Positions 50,911 through 59,312 of a DNA stretch of 64,000 bases are shown in pieces. A program made the position numbers and the translations under genes. Numbering within the stretch: position 1 is the first letter of the stretch; each line of letters begins with the position of its first letter. The notes below the pieces were generated by a model. It saw nothing but the letters and a program-made list of their open reading frames with translations, did not search any database and was not told where the DNA came from. The DNA is from Cyanobacteriota bacterium (GTDB lineage Bacteria > Cyanobacteriota > Vampirovibrionia > Vampirovibrionales > Vampirovibrionaceae), in NCBI GenBank assembly GCA_019751815.1, contig JAIEMW010000003.1, positions 62,001 through 126,000 on the forward strand, given 5' to 3'.

Positions 50911-52354
50911 ACGCACTTATCAACGCACACTCAGTGCCTCTGCTGATGAAGCTTACACCTGGCATATGCAACCAGGCGCTTTTCAGCGACTGACCCCCCC
51001 GTGGGAGAGCGTAAGAGTATTAACTCCCTGGAAACCGATTGAAGAAGGCTCCCAGGTCCATCTCAAAGTCCCCCTAGTACAATTCCCGATCGACTACCCG
51101 CTAATCAATGCGCTTTGGTGCGATTGGGTTTGCGAGCACCGCGATATTATTCCAGGCAAACAGTTTTACGATGTTCAAACCCGCGGTCCCTTTGGTTACT
51201 GGAATCATTGCCACCGCGTAGAGGAGATTGATGCCACACACTGCCAGCTCAATGATACGATAGAGTATTCTCTCCCATTTGGGCTTGTGGGTGCCACACT
51301 GGGAGAATTACTGGGCGGTTGGTACATTCGCCAAAAGCTAGACCGCATGTTTGCTTATCGGCATAACGTATTGGCTCACGATCTGAAATTAAACCAGAAA
51401 TTAAAGCAAAAAAAGGAGAACGCTTTGATGAAAGTATTGGTAGCAGGTTCCTCCGGCACCGTCGGATCATCTCTCGTCGCACTGCTTAAAACGGGCGGCC
51501 ATCATGTGGTTCGCTTGGTTCGCAGAGCGGCGCGGAACGAGAATGAAATCAGCTGGGACCCAGTCAAGGGAACGATTGAAGCGGAAAAACTAGAAGGCTT
51601 TGATGCGGTCGTCAATTTAGCCGGTGAGAGCATCGCGGATGGGTATTGGACCGCTGAAAAAAAACAAAAAATTGAATCCAGTCGTTTACAAAGTACCTCC
51701 TTGCTTGCCAATACGCTCACACAGTTAACACAACCGCCTTCTGTCTTTATCAATGCTTCTGCCATTGGTATTTACGGAAGCCAAGGCAGTAAAAACCTAA
51801 CCGAAATGGCTGATTATGCCCATGATTTTCTGGCTAACGTCAGTCGCAAGTGGGAAGCAGCCACCCAGCCCGCTTCTGATAAAGGCATTCGCACGGTGAT
51901 GCTTCGCTTTGGCATCATCCTCACCCCCAAAGGCGGGGCTTTGGGCAAAATGCTCCCCATTTTCAATCTGGGCCTGGGCGGACCGTTTATGACTGTCGGT
52001 GGTGATGATCTGGTTGCGATTGGCAAAAACTATATGAGCTGGATTGCCCTGGATGACGTCCTGGGTGCCATTGTTCATGCCATTACAACCGATTCAATCA
52101 AAGGTCCCGTCAATGTGGTCGCCCCCAACCCAGTGACCAACGGGAAATTTACCAGCATTTTGGGCCGTGTCCTTGGCAGACCCACCATTGCCCCAGTCCC
52201 CGCACCGATGCTGCAACTGGTGTTTGGTGAAATGGCCAATGCACTTTTACTTTCCAGCAGCAAGGTGGAGCCTTTACGACTGGTTGAAAGCGGCTATCGT
52301 TTTCAATATCCCGAGTTGGAAGGCGCTCTGAGACATTTACTGGGTAAAAATTAG
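50897..52354 (+). CDS. Fused SRPBCC domain and TIGR01777-type sugar epimerase-like SDR
   Basis: Two-domain protein of 485 aa. Residues about 1-165 form an SRPBCC (START-like ligand-binding) domain, with YQRTLSASADEAYTWHMQ at the start and GPFGYWNHCHRVEEI at its middle. From about 178 an extended-SDR domain follows, starting MKVLVAGSSGTVGSSLVALL with the Rossmann motif GSSGTVG, then VVNLAGESIADGYW, FINASAIGIYG and a DUF1731-like C terminus. TIGR01777 proteins are usually SulA/YfcH-like; fusion with SRPBCC is known in several bacteria. The internal ATG at the SDR start has GGAG about 9 nt before it, so an SDR-only product is possible. Its substrate is unknown, perhaps a lipid or pigment. Confidence 0.85.
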   Translation: MGHLKRTYQRTLSASADEAYTWHMQPGAFQRLTPPWESVRVLTPWKPIEEGSQVHLKVPLVQFPIDYPLINALWCDWVCEHRDIIPGKQFYDVQTRGPFGYWNHCHRVEEIDATHCQLNDTIEYSLPFGLVGATLGELLGGWYIRQKLDRMFAYRHNVLAHDLKLNQKLKQKKENALMKVLVAGSSGTVGSSLVALLKTGGHHVVRLVRRAARNENEISWDPVKGTIEAEKLEGFDAVVNLAGESIADGYWTAEKKQKIESSRLQSTSLLANTLTQLTQPPSVFINASAIGIYGSQGSKNLTEMADYAHDFLANVSRKWEAATQPASDKGIRTVMLRFGIILTPKGGALGKMLPIFNLGLGGPFMTVGGDDLVAIGKNYMSWIALDDVLGAIVHAITTDSIKGPVNVVAPNPVTNGKFTSILGRVLGRPTIAPVPAPMLQLVFGEMANALLLSSSKVEPLRLVESGYRFQYPELEGALRHLLGKN

Positions 52355-52363
52355 ACTCAGCAC

Positions 52364-53587
52364 TTAAAAAGCGCCGTTGAGCGGTCGAGCATAGCCAGTC
52401 AGCTCGACGTAGGCTTTTCCGTTTAGCACTTTTCCGGATAGCGTTTTGCCTGTATTGAGATAGTGTGCTTGGACACGGCACGCCCCTTCCCAGTAAGCCG
52501 GCCGTCCGACTGCCTGTGTTCCACGGTCAAAGGACAGTTCTTGATCAGCCAATAAGGGCGTAATATCCAGTGTTAAGTTCAATTTGGGGATTTCCACCTG
52601 CCACTGAGATGGGTAGTTTGCCTGTGTTTTGGCACTCTTCCAGTGACTCAGCACCCGAATGCGAAAATCATCATGGGTTAAATGAACGGCCTTGCCGCTG
52701 GCATCAATAAACGTGCCACTCGAGTTGGGGTCTATCACCTCTTGCTTTTGGGCACCTTGTTTTTGCCGGAGTTGATACAGCATCAACTCCTGGTTGTTAT
52801 CCAGTTGGACACTGAACCAATCCCATCCCGTCTGTTGGCTAGTTAATTGGTTACTGCCAAACTCGTGGTCCATCCAGGTAATGCCTTTTATCGATTGAGC
52901 CGTCTGTCCTTTTAAGCGCAATGTTCCCACAGATTCCATACGCGTCATTGAATAATAATGAGAGGCACAGCCAACACAATCGGCCTTTTGACTAACCCCG
53001 TCTCGACCGTGGACGGTTGGAGGTTTTTGACTACTCAGTGTGAGAGACAGAGACGCCTCTGGCATGTGGGCTTGCAGGAGCATTCGTCCGTCTTTGAACT
53101 GTTTTATGCGCCACTGATGATTCCAGACCTCATACCGGTCTACTCGCGCGCCTGCCCGCTTCAACCCAGGACGCCCCCAGATTTCCTTGCTATAAAACTG
53201 CTGCCCTCGAATATCCGAAACCGCAAAATGAGCCAAATAAACAGTATCCAGCGACCATTGGCTTTTTTTGACCGGGGTTATGCCCGTGCCTACCCGAAAG
53301 AAAGTGAGTTCATAACCATATTGCGTGCCGTTATCTCCCTGCAAATGCCCGGTGTAGTACCACCACTCGGTCTTAAATGCAGGATGAGAGGCATGGTCTT
53401 GGGGGAAATGATACGTATACCCCGGCAAGGCTTTACGGTACTGCCGTGTTTGGGCGTTCTTTTTATCCGAAGTCGTTTCCTTAGCGGAAACAGCCTGTAA
53501 GGAGACGAGCAGCAACAAGCTCGCCAGAAAGGCGAGTAACACACCCCAGAGGTAAGAAATCCTGGTTAAATTATGTTTTTGAGTCAT
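52364..53587 (-). CDS. Lipocalin-like AttH/CrtC-family secreted hydrolase
   Basis: A 407-aa protein with an N-terminal hydrophobic signal (about 12-35, SYLWGVLLAFLASLLLLVSL, then AVSA) and the AttH/carotenoid 1,2-hydratase fold. Family hallmarks are EWWYYTGHL near residue 78, the LDTVYLAHFAVSD strand, WMDHEFGS and WDWFSVQLDN. Agrobacterium AttH and carotenoid hydratase CrtC share this domain. It is encoded after an FtsX-type permease and an ABC ATPase, as in attEFGH-like operons. Location is expected to be periplasmic. Its substrate is unknown; carotenoid hydration is unproven here. It converges with the SRPBCC/epimerase gene 10 nt away. Confidence 0.86.
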   Translation of the reverse strand: MTQKHNLTRISYLWGVLLAFLASLLLLVSLQAVSAKETTSDKKNAQTRQYRKALPGYTYHFPQDHASHPAFKTEWWYYTGHLQGDNGTQYGYELTFFRVGTGITPVKKSQWSLDTVYLAHFAVSDIRGQQFYSKEIWGRPGLKRAGARVDRYEVWNHQWRIKQFKDGRMLLQAHMPEASLSLTLSSQKPPTVHGRDGVSQKADCVGCASHYYSMTRMESVGTLRLKGQTAQSIKGITWMDHEFGSNQLTSQQTGWDWFSVQLDNNQELMLYQLRQKQGAQKQEVIDPNSSGTFIDASGKAVHLTHDDFRIRVLSHWKSAKTQANYPSQWQVEIPKLNLTLDITPLLADQELSFDRGTQAVGRPAYWEGACRVQAHYLNTGKTLSGKVLNGKAYVELTGYARPLNGAF

Positions 53588-53615
53588 GTATTCCGTTACT
53601 TTCTTCTCAGTCTGG

Positions 53616-56234
53616 TTATTCTAGCCTCAATGAGCTTGGTGCTACTGTTTTAGAGGCCATTTGAGCAGGAATAATCGCGGCAATCAGGGCGGTGAGTTTG
53701 ATTAACAGGGCGGTTTGAATCAGAAAGACAACCGGCAAATCCCATTGAATGCTCCAACCAAAAGACTGCTTGTTGATGACCGTAATAAGCAACACCGCAA
53801 TCACAATCCCCATCAGCCCACCACTAATATTGCCCAGCAACCCAAGCAGTGTAGCCTGAATCAAGACTACTTTTTTAAGCTGTTGGGCTTTAGCACCAAT
53901 ATACTTCAAGATACCAAATTCTCTGCGTGCTTCAATCACCAAGGTAAACAGCGTATTCATCACCCCAAGCAAGGCCACAGCAATGGATATCGCATGAAGG
54001 GCGTAGGTAATAGCAAAGGTATTGTCAAACACCCGCAACACTTCATCACGCAGCTCTCGGTTGGTCCGCATTGTCAGTAGCGCCTCTGCCAAATGGGCAT
54101 TAGCCAGTCGGGCGAGTATAATTTTCTTCACCTGAGACGGCGAAGCACCCGCTTTGGTATAGACTGCAAGTCCACTGATCGCATGAGAGCGAAATCTCTT
54201 TTCAAACAGAGGACGGTCTATCACCAGATGGCCCCTTTCACTGGCATAGTCATAGTAGATACCTTGAACAGTAAGGGAAAGGGGGCCCGTCGGTGTCGGA
54301 ATCGAAATGAAATCATGCTTTTTGACGTGTTGCTTTACCGCAAAAGTTTCTGTCACCAAAGCAGAGTGGGGATTGGATAGAACCCTAGCCATTACAGACT
54401 GCATGGCTTCCCCGTCTAAAAACCGGAGGTTCCCCCGCTGCTTAAAAATTTCAAAATCGCCGGTGGCTAAGTTACTGGGCTTTCCTTGTATTTCCATCGG
54501 TGTCTCGTAAAAGTAGTCCACCAAAGCCACTCCCGGTGTACGGGCAATCACTTGGACCACTTCTGGGCGCATCAACCCGTTTCGGGTGAGGGTTCTGGAT
54601 GCAGGCTCTATCCAGAGATCCGCCTTAAAACTTTGATTCACCCAGCCTATCACCGTGTAACGAAAGCTGCCAATCATCACGGCCAAACTCACCGTCATCG
54701 CAATGGCTACCATCAGGCTAGCAACGGCCACAGAGGTTCGGCCCAAAGAACCCAAAAGCGTGGAGACAGCCAGCCGCCCCATATTGCCGAAGAGAAACCC
54801 AAAACTTGCACGCAGAGGAACGGTTAGCCACATCAGACAAGACGGCATCCAACATGCCGCAGCAAGCACACTGCAAAAAGAGGCCAAATGCCCAAACAGG
54901 GGGAAATCGCCGACAGGGGGTTGCACACACGCCCAGGCGGCCAGGGCAAACAGCCCAATGCCTAAGTAACGAAGTCTGGGAAGCCATTGCTGTAAATGTC
55001 CGTCAGCAGACCCCCTACGGGTTGCTTCTGCGGGAGAGACCCACATCGATTCTAACACCGGAAAAATGGCTGCTCCCACCGTCAAAACAACACCCAAAAT
55101 CCATAATTTCAGGGTTAGAGAAAAATCCAACACCACATGGGCCAGTGGCTGCCCCAGGTACAACGTTTGCACCGTGGTGGACATGGCCTGAACCGCACCA
55201 CGGGCGAGCAAAATACCAAAACAAACACCCAAAGAGGCCCCCAGAAGACCCATAAATAAAGCTTCCAGGGCGAAAAGACCGCCCACTTGCCACCGTGTTA
55301 AACCCAAGGCACGTAAAATACCAATTTCCGGCCGTCTGCGCACCACCGAAACAGACATCGTGTTGTAAATCAAGAACATACTCACCAATAAAGCGATAAA
55401 GCTGAGTGCAACCAGATTGTACTGAAATGAACGAAGCATTGAAGCCACCTGCTCTGAACGGCGCTGGGGTCGGGTGACCAAAATATCTGAGGGTAGGTGC
55501 TGCCGTAAGCTTGCGGCTGTTTCCTCCCAACGGGCATCCGGGATTACCAGATCAATCCGGGTTAATGCTCCCACTTGCTCCAAAAGCTGCTGTGCGTTGC
55601 CCACATCCATCAAAATCAATTGGCCGTCATAAGCACCCCCTAGACCAGAACCCGATAGCACACCGGCCACCTGGAATCGCTTCCAGTGATCATGCACCAG
55701 GATACTGATCCAATCTCCCCGTTTGACATGGGCCTGCCTTGCCAAATTCTCTCCCACGGCCGCCTGATCAGGCTGAAAAAGAGACAGGAAATCGACGGGT
55801 TCTTGCCCGCTGACCCACTGAATCTGATTATGTGAACCAGAAGAACTGTCAGAATTGTCAGAATGGCCCGGATTATCTCGGGGCTGTGTCAGATCCACAC
55901 TGAGAAGCGTGGCTGGCTGTTGGCTTCGTTGAAGCAAGACGGTCTCCTCCAGCACAGGTCCCCAATTATCGATATTGAGGCTTTCGATGACTGGTGCAAT
56001 CTCTTCTAACACGCGTTCATCCAGAACTCCCAGCGGGGAGTGGATTTCCATCGTGGTTTCCCCGCTCACTCGGTTCAGGCTATCTTGAAATTGCGCCAGA
56101 GCCGTGTGATTGGCTAAATTGATTGCCAGTAGAATCCCCACGCCAAGGGCAATCCCGAGCACTGTGAGAAGAGTTCTAAAGAGATTCTGGCGAACATACC
56201 GCAGAATAAAACGCGTCCAGAGTCGGGCAATCAT
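53616..56234 (-). CDS. FtsX-type ABC transporter permease (AttF/AttG-like fusion)
   Basis: An 872-aa membrane protein with two MacB/FtsX permease halves. The first helix (NLFRTLLTVLGIALGVGILLAINLA) is followed by a large extracytoplasmic domain, then three helices around 265-380 (FNLVALSFIALLVSMFLIYNTMS and successors), several central helices, a second periplasmic domain (about 510-720) and three C-terminal helices. This tandem form resembles AttF/AttG joined, or LolCE-like permeases, and would move lipids, lipoproteins or peptides rather than import sugars. ATG 56234 follows AGGAAG; a TTG 6 nt earlier is possible. It works with the ATPase gene 14 nt upstream, and its AttH-like partner is 28 nt downstream. 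Confidence 0.88.
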   Translation of the reverse strand: MIARLWTRFILRYVRQNLFRTLLTVLGIALGVGILLAINLANHTALAQFQDSLNRVSGETTMEIHSPLGVLDERVLEEIAPVIESLNIDNWGPVLEETVLLQRSQQPATLLSVDLTQPRDNPGHSDNSDSSSGSHNQIQWVSGQEPVDFLSLFQPDQAAVGENLARQAHVKRGDWISILVHDHWKRFQVAGVLSGSGLGGAYDGQLILMDVGNAQQLLEQVGALTRIDLVIPDARWEETAASLRQHLPSDILVTRPQRRSEQVASMLRSFQYNLVALSFIALLVSMFLIYNTMSVSVVRRRPEIGILRALGLTRWQVGGLFALEALFMGLLGASLGVCFGILLARGAVQAMSTTVQTLYLGQPLAHVVLDFSLTLKLWILGVVLTVGAAIFPVLESMWVSPAEATRRGSADGHLQQWLPRLRYLGIGLFALAAWACVQPPVGDFPLFGHLASFCSVLAAACWMPSCLMWLTVPLRASFGFLFGNMGRLAVSTLLGSLGRTSVAVASLMVAIAMTVSLAVMIGSFRYTVIGWVNQSFKADLWIEPASRTLTRNGLMRPEVVQVIARTPGVALVDYFYETPMEIQGKPSNLATGDFEIFKQRGNLRFLDGEAMQSVMARVLSNPHSALVTETFAVKQHVKKHDFISIPTPTGPLSLTVQGIYYDYASERGHLVIDRPLFEKRFRSHAISGLAVYTKAGASPSQVKKIILARLANAHLAEALLTMRTNRELRDEVLRVFDNTFAITYALHAISIAVALLGVMNTLFTLVIEARREFGILKYIGAKAQQLKKVVLIQATLLGLLGNISGGLMGIVIAVLLITVINKQSFGWSIQWDLPVVFLIQTALLIKLTALIAAIIPAQMASKTVAPSSLRLE

Positions 56235-56248
56235 TATCAAGCTACTTC

Positions 56249-56953
56249 CTAAAGGGATTCAATTTTGCCGTCTCGCATTCGTACAATTCGGGTCGCAATT
56301 TTGGCCGCTTCATCACTGTGCGTTGCCATCACTAAGGTTATTTTCATCTCAGTGCACAGGCTTTCCAGCAAATCAAGGACATTCTGCCCGTTGACTGAAT
56401 CGAGATTACCAGTAGGTTCATCGGCCAGGATCACCTCGGGTTGCATAATTAGTGCCCGTGCAATGGCCACACGCTGCATCTCCCCGCCAGAGAGTTGTGA
56501 CGGGAAAAAGGAGGCCCGCTGATCCATACCCACTTTTTCCAGGCAGGCTGTAACGCGTTGCTTGGCGGCAGCGTCCAGTTTGCGCTGAAGCTCCAACGGC
56601 AGAGCCACGTTTTCACTGACCGTCAGTGTGGACAGAAGATTGAAAAATTGGAACACAAAGCCAATCCGGGTGGCCCTGATGTGCGATAACTGATCATCAT
56701 TGAGCGCGGCCAAGTTGAGTGAATCAAACTGGACAGAACCCGAGGAGGGCTGATCCATCGCCCCCAGGATATTGAGCAGGGTGCTTTTCCCGCAGCCACT
56801 GGGGCCCATCAGGGCAACTCTTTCTCCTGTGGAGATGGTCAGTGATACCTCAGAGAGGGCATGGACCTGGTGAGAAGGGTAGGTCTTACTTACGGAATTT
56901 AAAATATATTTTGCGCTATTGTGTGCGCCATTCTTTTTAGAAGTGTCTGCCAT
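56249..56953 (-). CDS. ABC transporter ATP-binding protein (LolD/AttE-like)
   Basis: A 234-aa nucleotide-binding subunit of the MacB/LolD type. Walker A GPSGCGKST, Q-loop FVFQFFNLL, signature LSGGEMQR, Walker B VILADEPTGNLD and switch His in MATHSDEA are all intact, so it should be active. The FNLL-type Q-loop region is typical of LolD/FtsE relatives partnering FtsX-fold permeases. It is the second gene of the leftward operon prxQ-ATPase-permease-AttH; its ATG shares a nucleotide with the prxQ stop (TGATG). Together with the next gene it builds the transporter. The cargo is not known. Confidence 0.93.
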   Translation of the reverse strand: MADTSKKNGAHNSAKYILNSVSKTYPSHQVHALSEVSLTISTGERVALMGPSGCGKSTLLNILGAMDQPSSGSVQFDSLNLAALNDDQLSHIRATRIGFVFQFFNLLSTLTVSENVALPLELQRKLDAAAKQRVTACLEKVGMDQRASFFPSQLSGGEMQRVAIARALIMQPEVILADEPTGNLDSVNGQNVLDLLESLCTEMKITLVMATHSDEAAKIATRIVRMRDGKIESL

Positions 56954-57408
56954 CAGTCATTTTGGCCTTTGGTGATAACCTGAATGGCTTCTTGAATGTG
57001 TTTCTCAACGTTTAATTGTGAGGAAAAGACGTGCTGCACAACACCCTTTGCATCAATCACATACGTCACCCGCCCAGGCAGTATCCCCAACGTTTTAGGC
57101 ACCCGATATTGTTGACGAACCAGTCCCTTACGATCACTCAGCACCAAGAACGGCAGCTGATGCTGAGCCGCAAAGGCTGCTTGAGTATCAATGGAATCAT
57201 CGCTAATCCCCAGCACCACAGCCCCAGCATCTTGAAAGACCGCAAATTGATCCCGAAAGCTACAGACTTCCTGGGTACAGCCCGGCGTAAAGCTCTTGGG
57301 ATAAAAAAACAAGACAACAGGAGCCCCCAAAAAGTCGGACAGCTGAACGGTTTTCCCGTTTTGATCGGGTAAAGAAAATGGAGGGGCCTTCTCGCCGATG
57401 GCAGGCAT
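56953..57408 (-). CDS. Peroxiredoxin Q / Bcp-type thiol peroxidase
   Basis: A 151-aa PrxQ (Bcp) peroxiredoxin reducing peroxides with thioredoxin-type donors. The peroxidatic Cys is in SFTPGCTQEVCSFRD, with the resolving Cys five residues later, the atypical 2-Cys pattern of PrxQ. ATG 57408 has AGGA about 8 nt upstream and begins the domain (MPAIGEKAPPFSLPD); the TTG frame start at 57453 only adds a non-homologous leader. It is the first gene of the operon with the ABC transporter, whose start it overlaps by 1 nt. The coupling suggests the transporter is made under oxidative conditions, which is inference. Confidence 0.92.
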   Translation of the reverse strand: MPAIGEKAPPFSLPDQNGKTVQLSDFLGAPVVLFFYPKSFTPGCTQEVCSFRDQFAVFQDAGAVVLGISDDSIDTQAAFAAQHQLPFLVLSDRKGLVRQQYRVPKTLGILPGRVTYVIDAKGVVQHVFSSQLNVEKHIQEAIQVITKGQND

Positions 57409-57552
57409 GGGGGAGATCCTATTTTTTGCTTCTATCACTTGAGATTGACACAAAGGGATGCCGACTTACTTGATAAATATCACGCTTAAAAATGGCGCCC
57501 CCTGGGTATAGAATCTCTAGCACTCTGGTGTGATGCAGGGCAATGAACGCCT

Positions 57553-58050
57553 ATGGGGCCATATACTAAACAGCCAAAATCTACATTACAGCCCGTTTTT
57601 GACGGACTTCAATTGCTTTGGATATTTTTTTATCTGATGATTCTTCCCTTTGTCTGGCTTTGTATCACAGAATGGGTTGGTTTTGTCGTATTTAAAAATG
57701 TTTTTTACGATACAGACTGTGTCCAAATCGGGTTATTTATACTCAGCGCGTTAATTAGTGGGGTTCTCAGCCGTATCCCCATAGATGAAGGCCTTCTCAA
57801 TCAGCGTAGTTTGGCTTATTTTATTGCCGCTTGTTTGTCCATTGCCCAATTTGTCTGCCTGATCTGGGTAGAAATCAATCATATTCAACTTCACGGAATT
57901 CTCAGCTTACTGCCCTCTCACTTTGCCAGTTTTGATCTGCTCCCGCAAAGCCTTCCGGCGATGCTCAATCCCTGGATAATCGGCTTACCCATAGGATATT
58001 TTACCGGGATGACCTTCTCAGACTGGTTTACCATTCGCCCTAGCGTGTAA
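57553..58050 (+). CDS. Small multipass membrane protein, unknown (165 aa)
   Basis: An unrecognised protein with about four hydrophobic helices: LLWIFFYLMILPFVWLCITE (about 16-35), IGLFILSALISGVLSRI, YFIAACLSIAQFVCLIWVE, and IIGLPIGYFTGMTFSDWF near the C terminus. A short polar N terminus (GPYTKQPKSTLQP) precedes them. It is transcribed away from prxQ and its 3' end overlaps the end of pgk by 11 nt on the opposite strand. The ATG at 57553 has only a weak CAGGG-like SD. Coding character is supported by strong hydrophobic periodicity, but no function can be given. Confidence 0.6.
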   Translation: MGPYTKQPKSTLQPVFDGLQLLWIFFYLMILPFVWLCITEWVGFVVFKNVFYDTDCVQIGLFILSALISGVLSRIPIDEGLLNQRSLAYFIAACLSIAQFVCLIWVEINHIQLHGILSLLPSHFASFDLLPQSLPAMLNPWIIGLPIGYFTGMTFSDWFTIRPSV

Positions 58051-59269
58051 TTAAGGTAGTCGCATCGTCTAAAACAGCAATTCCGGGCAAAGTAATGCCT
58101 TCGAGAAACTCTAAACTGGCGCCGCCGCCGGTACTTACGTGAGTAAAGCGCTCATGCCCTATATGAAACAGCTCCAACGCAGCGAGTGTATCCCCACCAC
58201 CCAGCACACTAAACCCATGGTGTTCTTTGGTCCAGCGGGCAACCGCTTCTGCAATTGTCTTTGTCCCGTTGGCAAAGACGGGCATTTCAAACACGCCCAT
58301 CGGCCCGTTCCAGAGTATCGTCTTAGAGGCATTGATAATGGGAATAAGCGAAGCACACGACTTTGGCCCAATATCCAGTGCCATCATATCTTCGGGGATG
58401 CTACACACCGAGACTGTCTGGGTAGAAGCATCTGGGGCAAAGCGATCTGCGACGACCAAGTCTTCTCCAAGCCAGATCTGCTTTCCCAACCCGTTAGCCT
58501 GCTTCAACAAAGCTTCTGCCTTGCTCACAAAGTCTAATTCCACCATGGATTTGCCAATGCCAAAGCCTTGGGCAGCCAAGAAGGTGAACATCATCCCACC
58601 GCCAATCACCAAGGTATCGGCCACTGTCAGCAACGTACTGAGCACACCAAATTTGCTTGAAATTTTGCTGCCCCCAATGATAGCCGTAAAAGGTCGCTCT
58701 GGAGATTTAAGCAGGGGAGTCAGTGAGCGAATTTCCTTGTCCATTAAAAAGCCAGCCAAGGCGGGAGACAGATAATGGGCCACCCCTTCAGTTGAGGCAT
58801 GGGCTCGATGAGCCGTTCCAAAAGCATCATTGACATACACATCGGCCAGTGCAGCCAGTTGTTTGGCAAAGCCAGCCTCATTAGCTTCCTCACCCGGCTC
58901 AAAGCGGATATTTTCTAACAACAACACCTGTCCATCTTGCAGCGTCTGTACACGGGTCTGAACGTCATCCCCAACCACCGTCTCTGTCTTCCCAACAAAC
59001 GCCGAACCCAACGCTGTTGCCAAGTACTTAGCAACAGGGGTCAGCCTCATGGATTCAACCACAGTGCCTTTGGGTCTGCCCAGATGGCTGACCAAAATAA
59101 TTCGGGCTCCTAGATCTTGGAGATACTGGATTGTGGGCAACGACTCTTCAATTCGAGAGGCATCGGTAATCTCCCCACTGGCATTTAGAGGGACGTTAAA
59201 ATCAACTCGCAGCAAAACGCGTTTCCCTGCCCAATCTGTGAAGTCTCGAATGGTCTTTTTAAGGGTCAT
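58040..59269 (-). CDS. pgk: Phosphoglycerate kinase
   Basis: Glycolytic/gluconeogenic kinase interconverting 1,3-bisphosphoglycerate and 3-phosphoglycerate with ATP. The 409-aa protein contains KRVLLRVDFNVPLN, the LGRPKG substrate loop, ENIRFEPGEEAN, KISSKFGVLSTLL, IGGGMMFTFL and NGPMGVFE, plus the C-terminal GGGDTLAAL and STGGGASLEFLEG hallmark. ATG 59269 has GGAGAACAG upstream. It lies 41 nt after gatB on the same strand across a tandem SD-like repeat. The gap/pgk pairing common in other bacteria is not seen. The identification is certain. Confidence 0.97.
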   Translation of the reverse strand: MTLKKTIRDFTDWAGKRVLLRVDFNVPLNASGEITDASRIEESLPTIQYLQDLGARIILVSHLGRPKGTVVESMRLTPVAKYLATALGSAFVGKTETVVGDDVQTRVQTLQDGQVLLLENIRFEPGEEANEAGFAKQLAALADVYVNDAFGTAHRAHASTEGVAHYLSPALAGFLMDKEIRSLTPLLKSPERPFTAIIGGSKISSKFGVLSTLLTVADTLVIGGGMMFTFLAAQGFGIGKSMVELDFVSKAEALLKQANGLGKQIWLGEDLVVADRFAPDASTQTVSVCSIPEDMMALDIGPKSCASLIPIINASKTILWNGPMGVFEMPVFANGTKTIAEAVARWTKEHHGFSVLGGGDTLAALELFHIGHERFTHVSTGGGASLEFLEGITLPGIAVLDDATTLITR

Positions 59270-59282
59270 AATACTGTTCTCC

Positions 59283-59312
59283 GTCCTACTAGCTCCTGTC
59301 CAACTAGCTCCT
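59283..59312. repeat. 15-bp tandem duplication containing a Shine-Dalgarno-like motif
   Basis: GTCCTACTAGCTCCT and GTCCAACTAGCTCCT lie in tandem with one mismatch. On the minus strand each unit contains AGGAGCTAG. The duplication spans the gatB stop codon and leads to pgk, so it creates two extra SD-like sites before the real pgk start. Confidence 0.6.

Noticed and set aside
55015..55530. 171-aa minus-strand frame
   Set aside because: Alternative frame inside the permease gene, Gly/Phe/Ser-rich and without SD.
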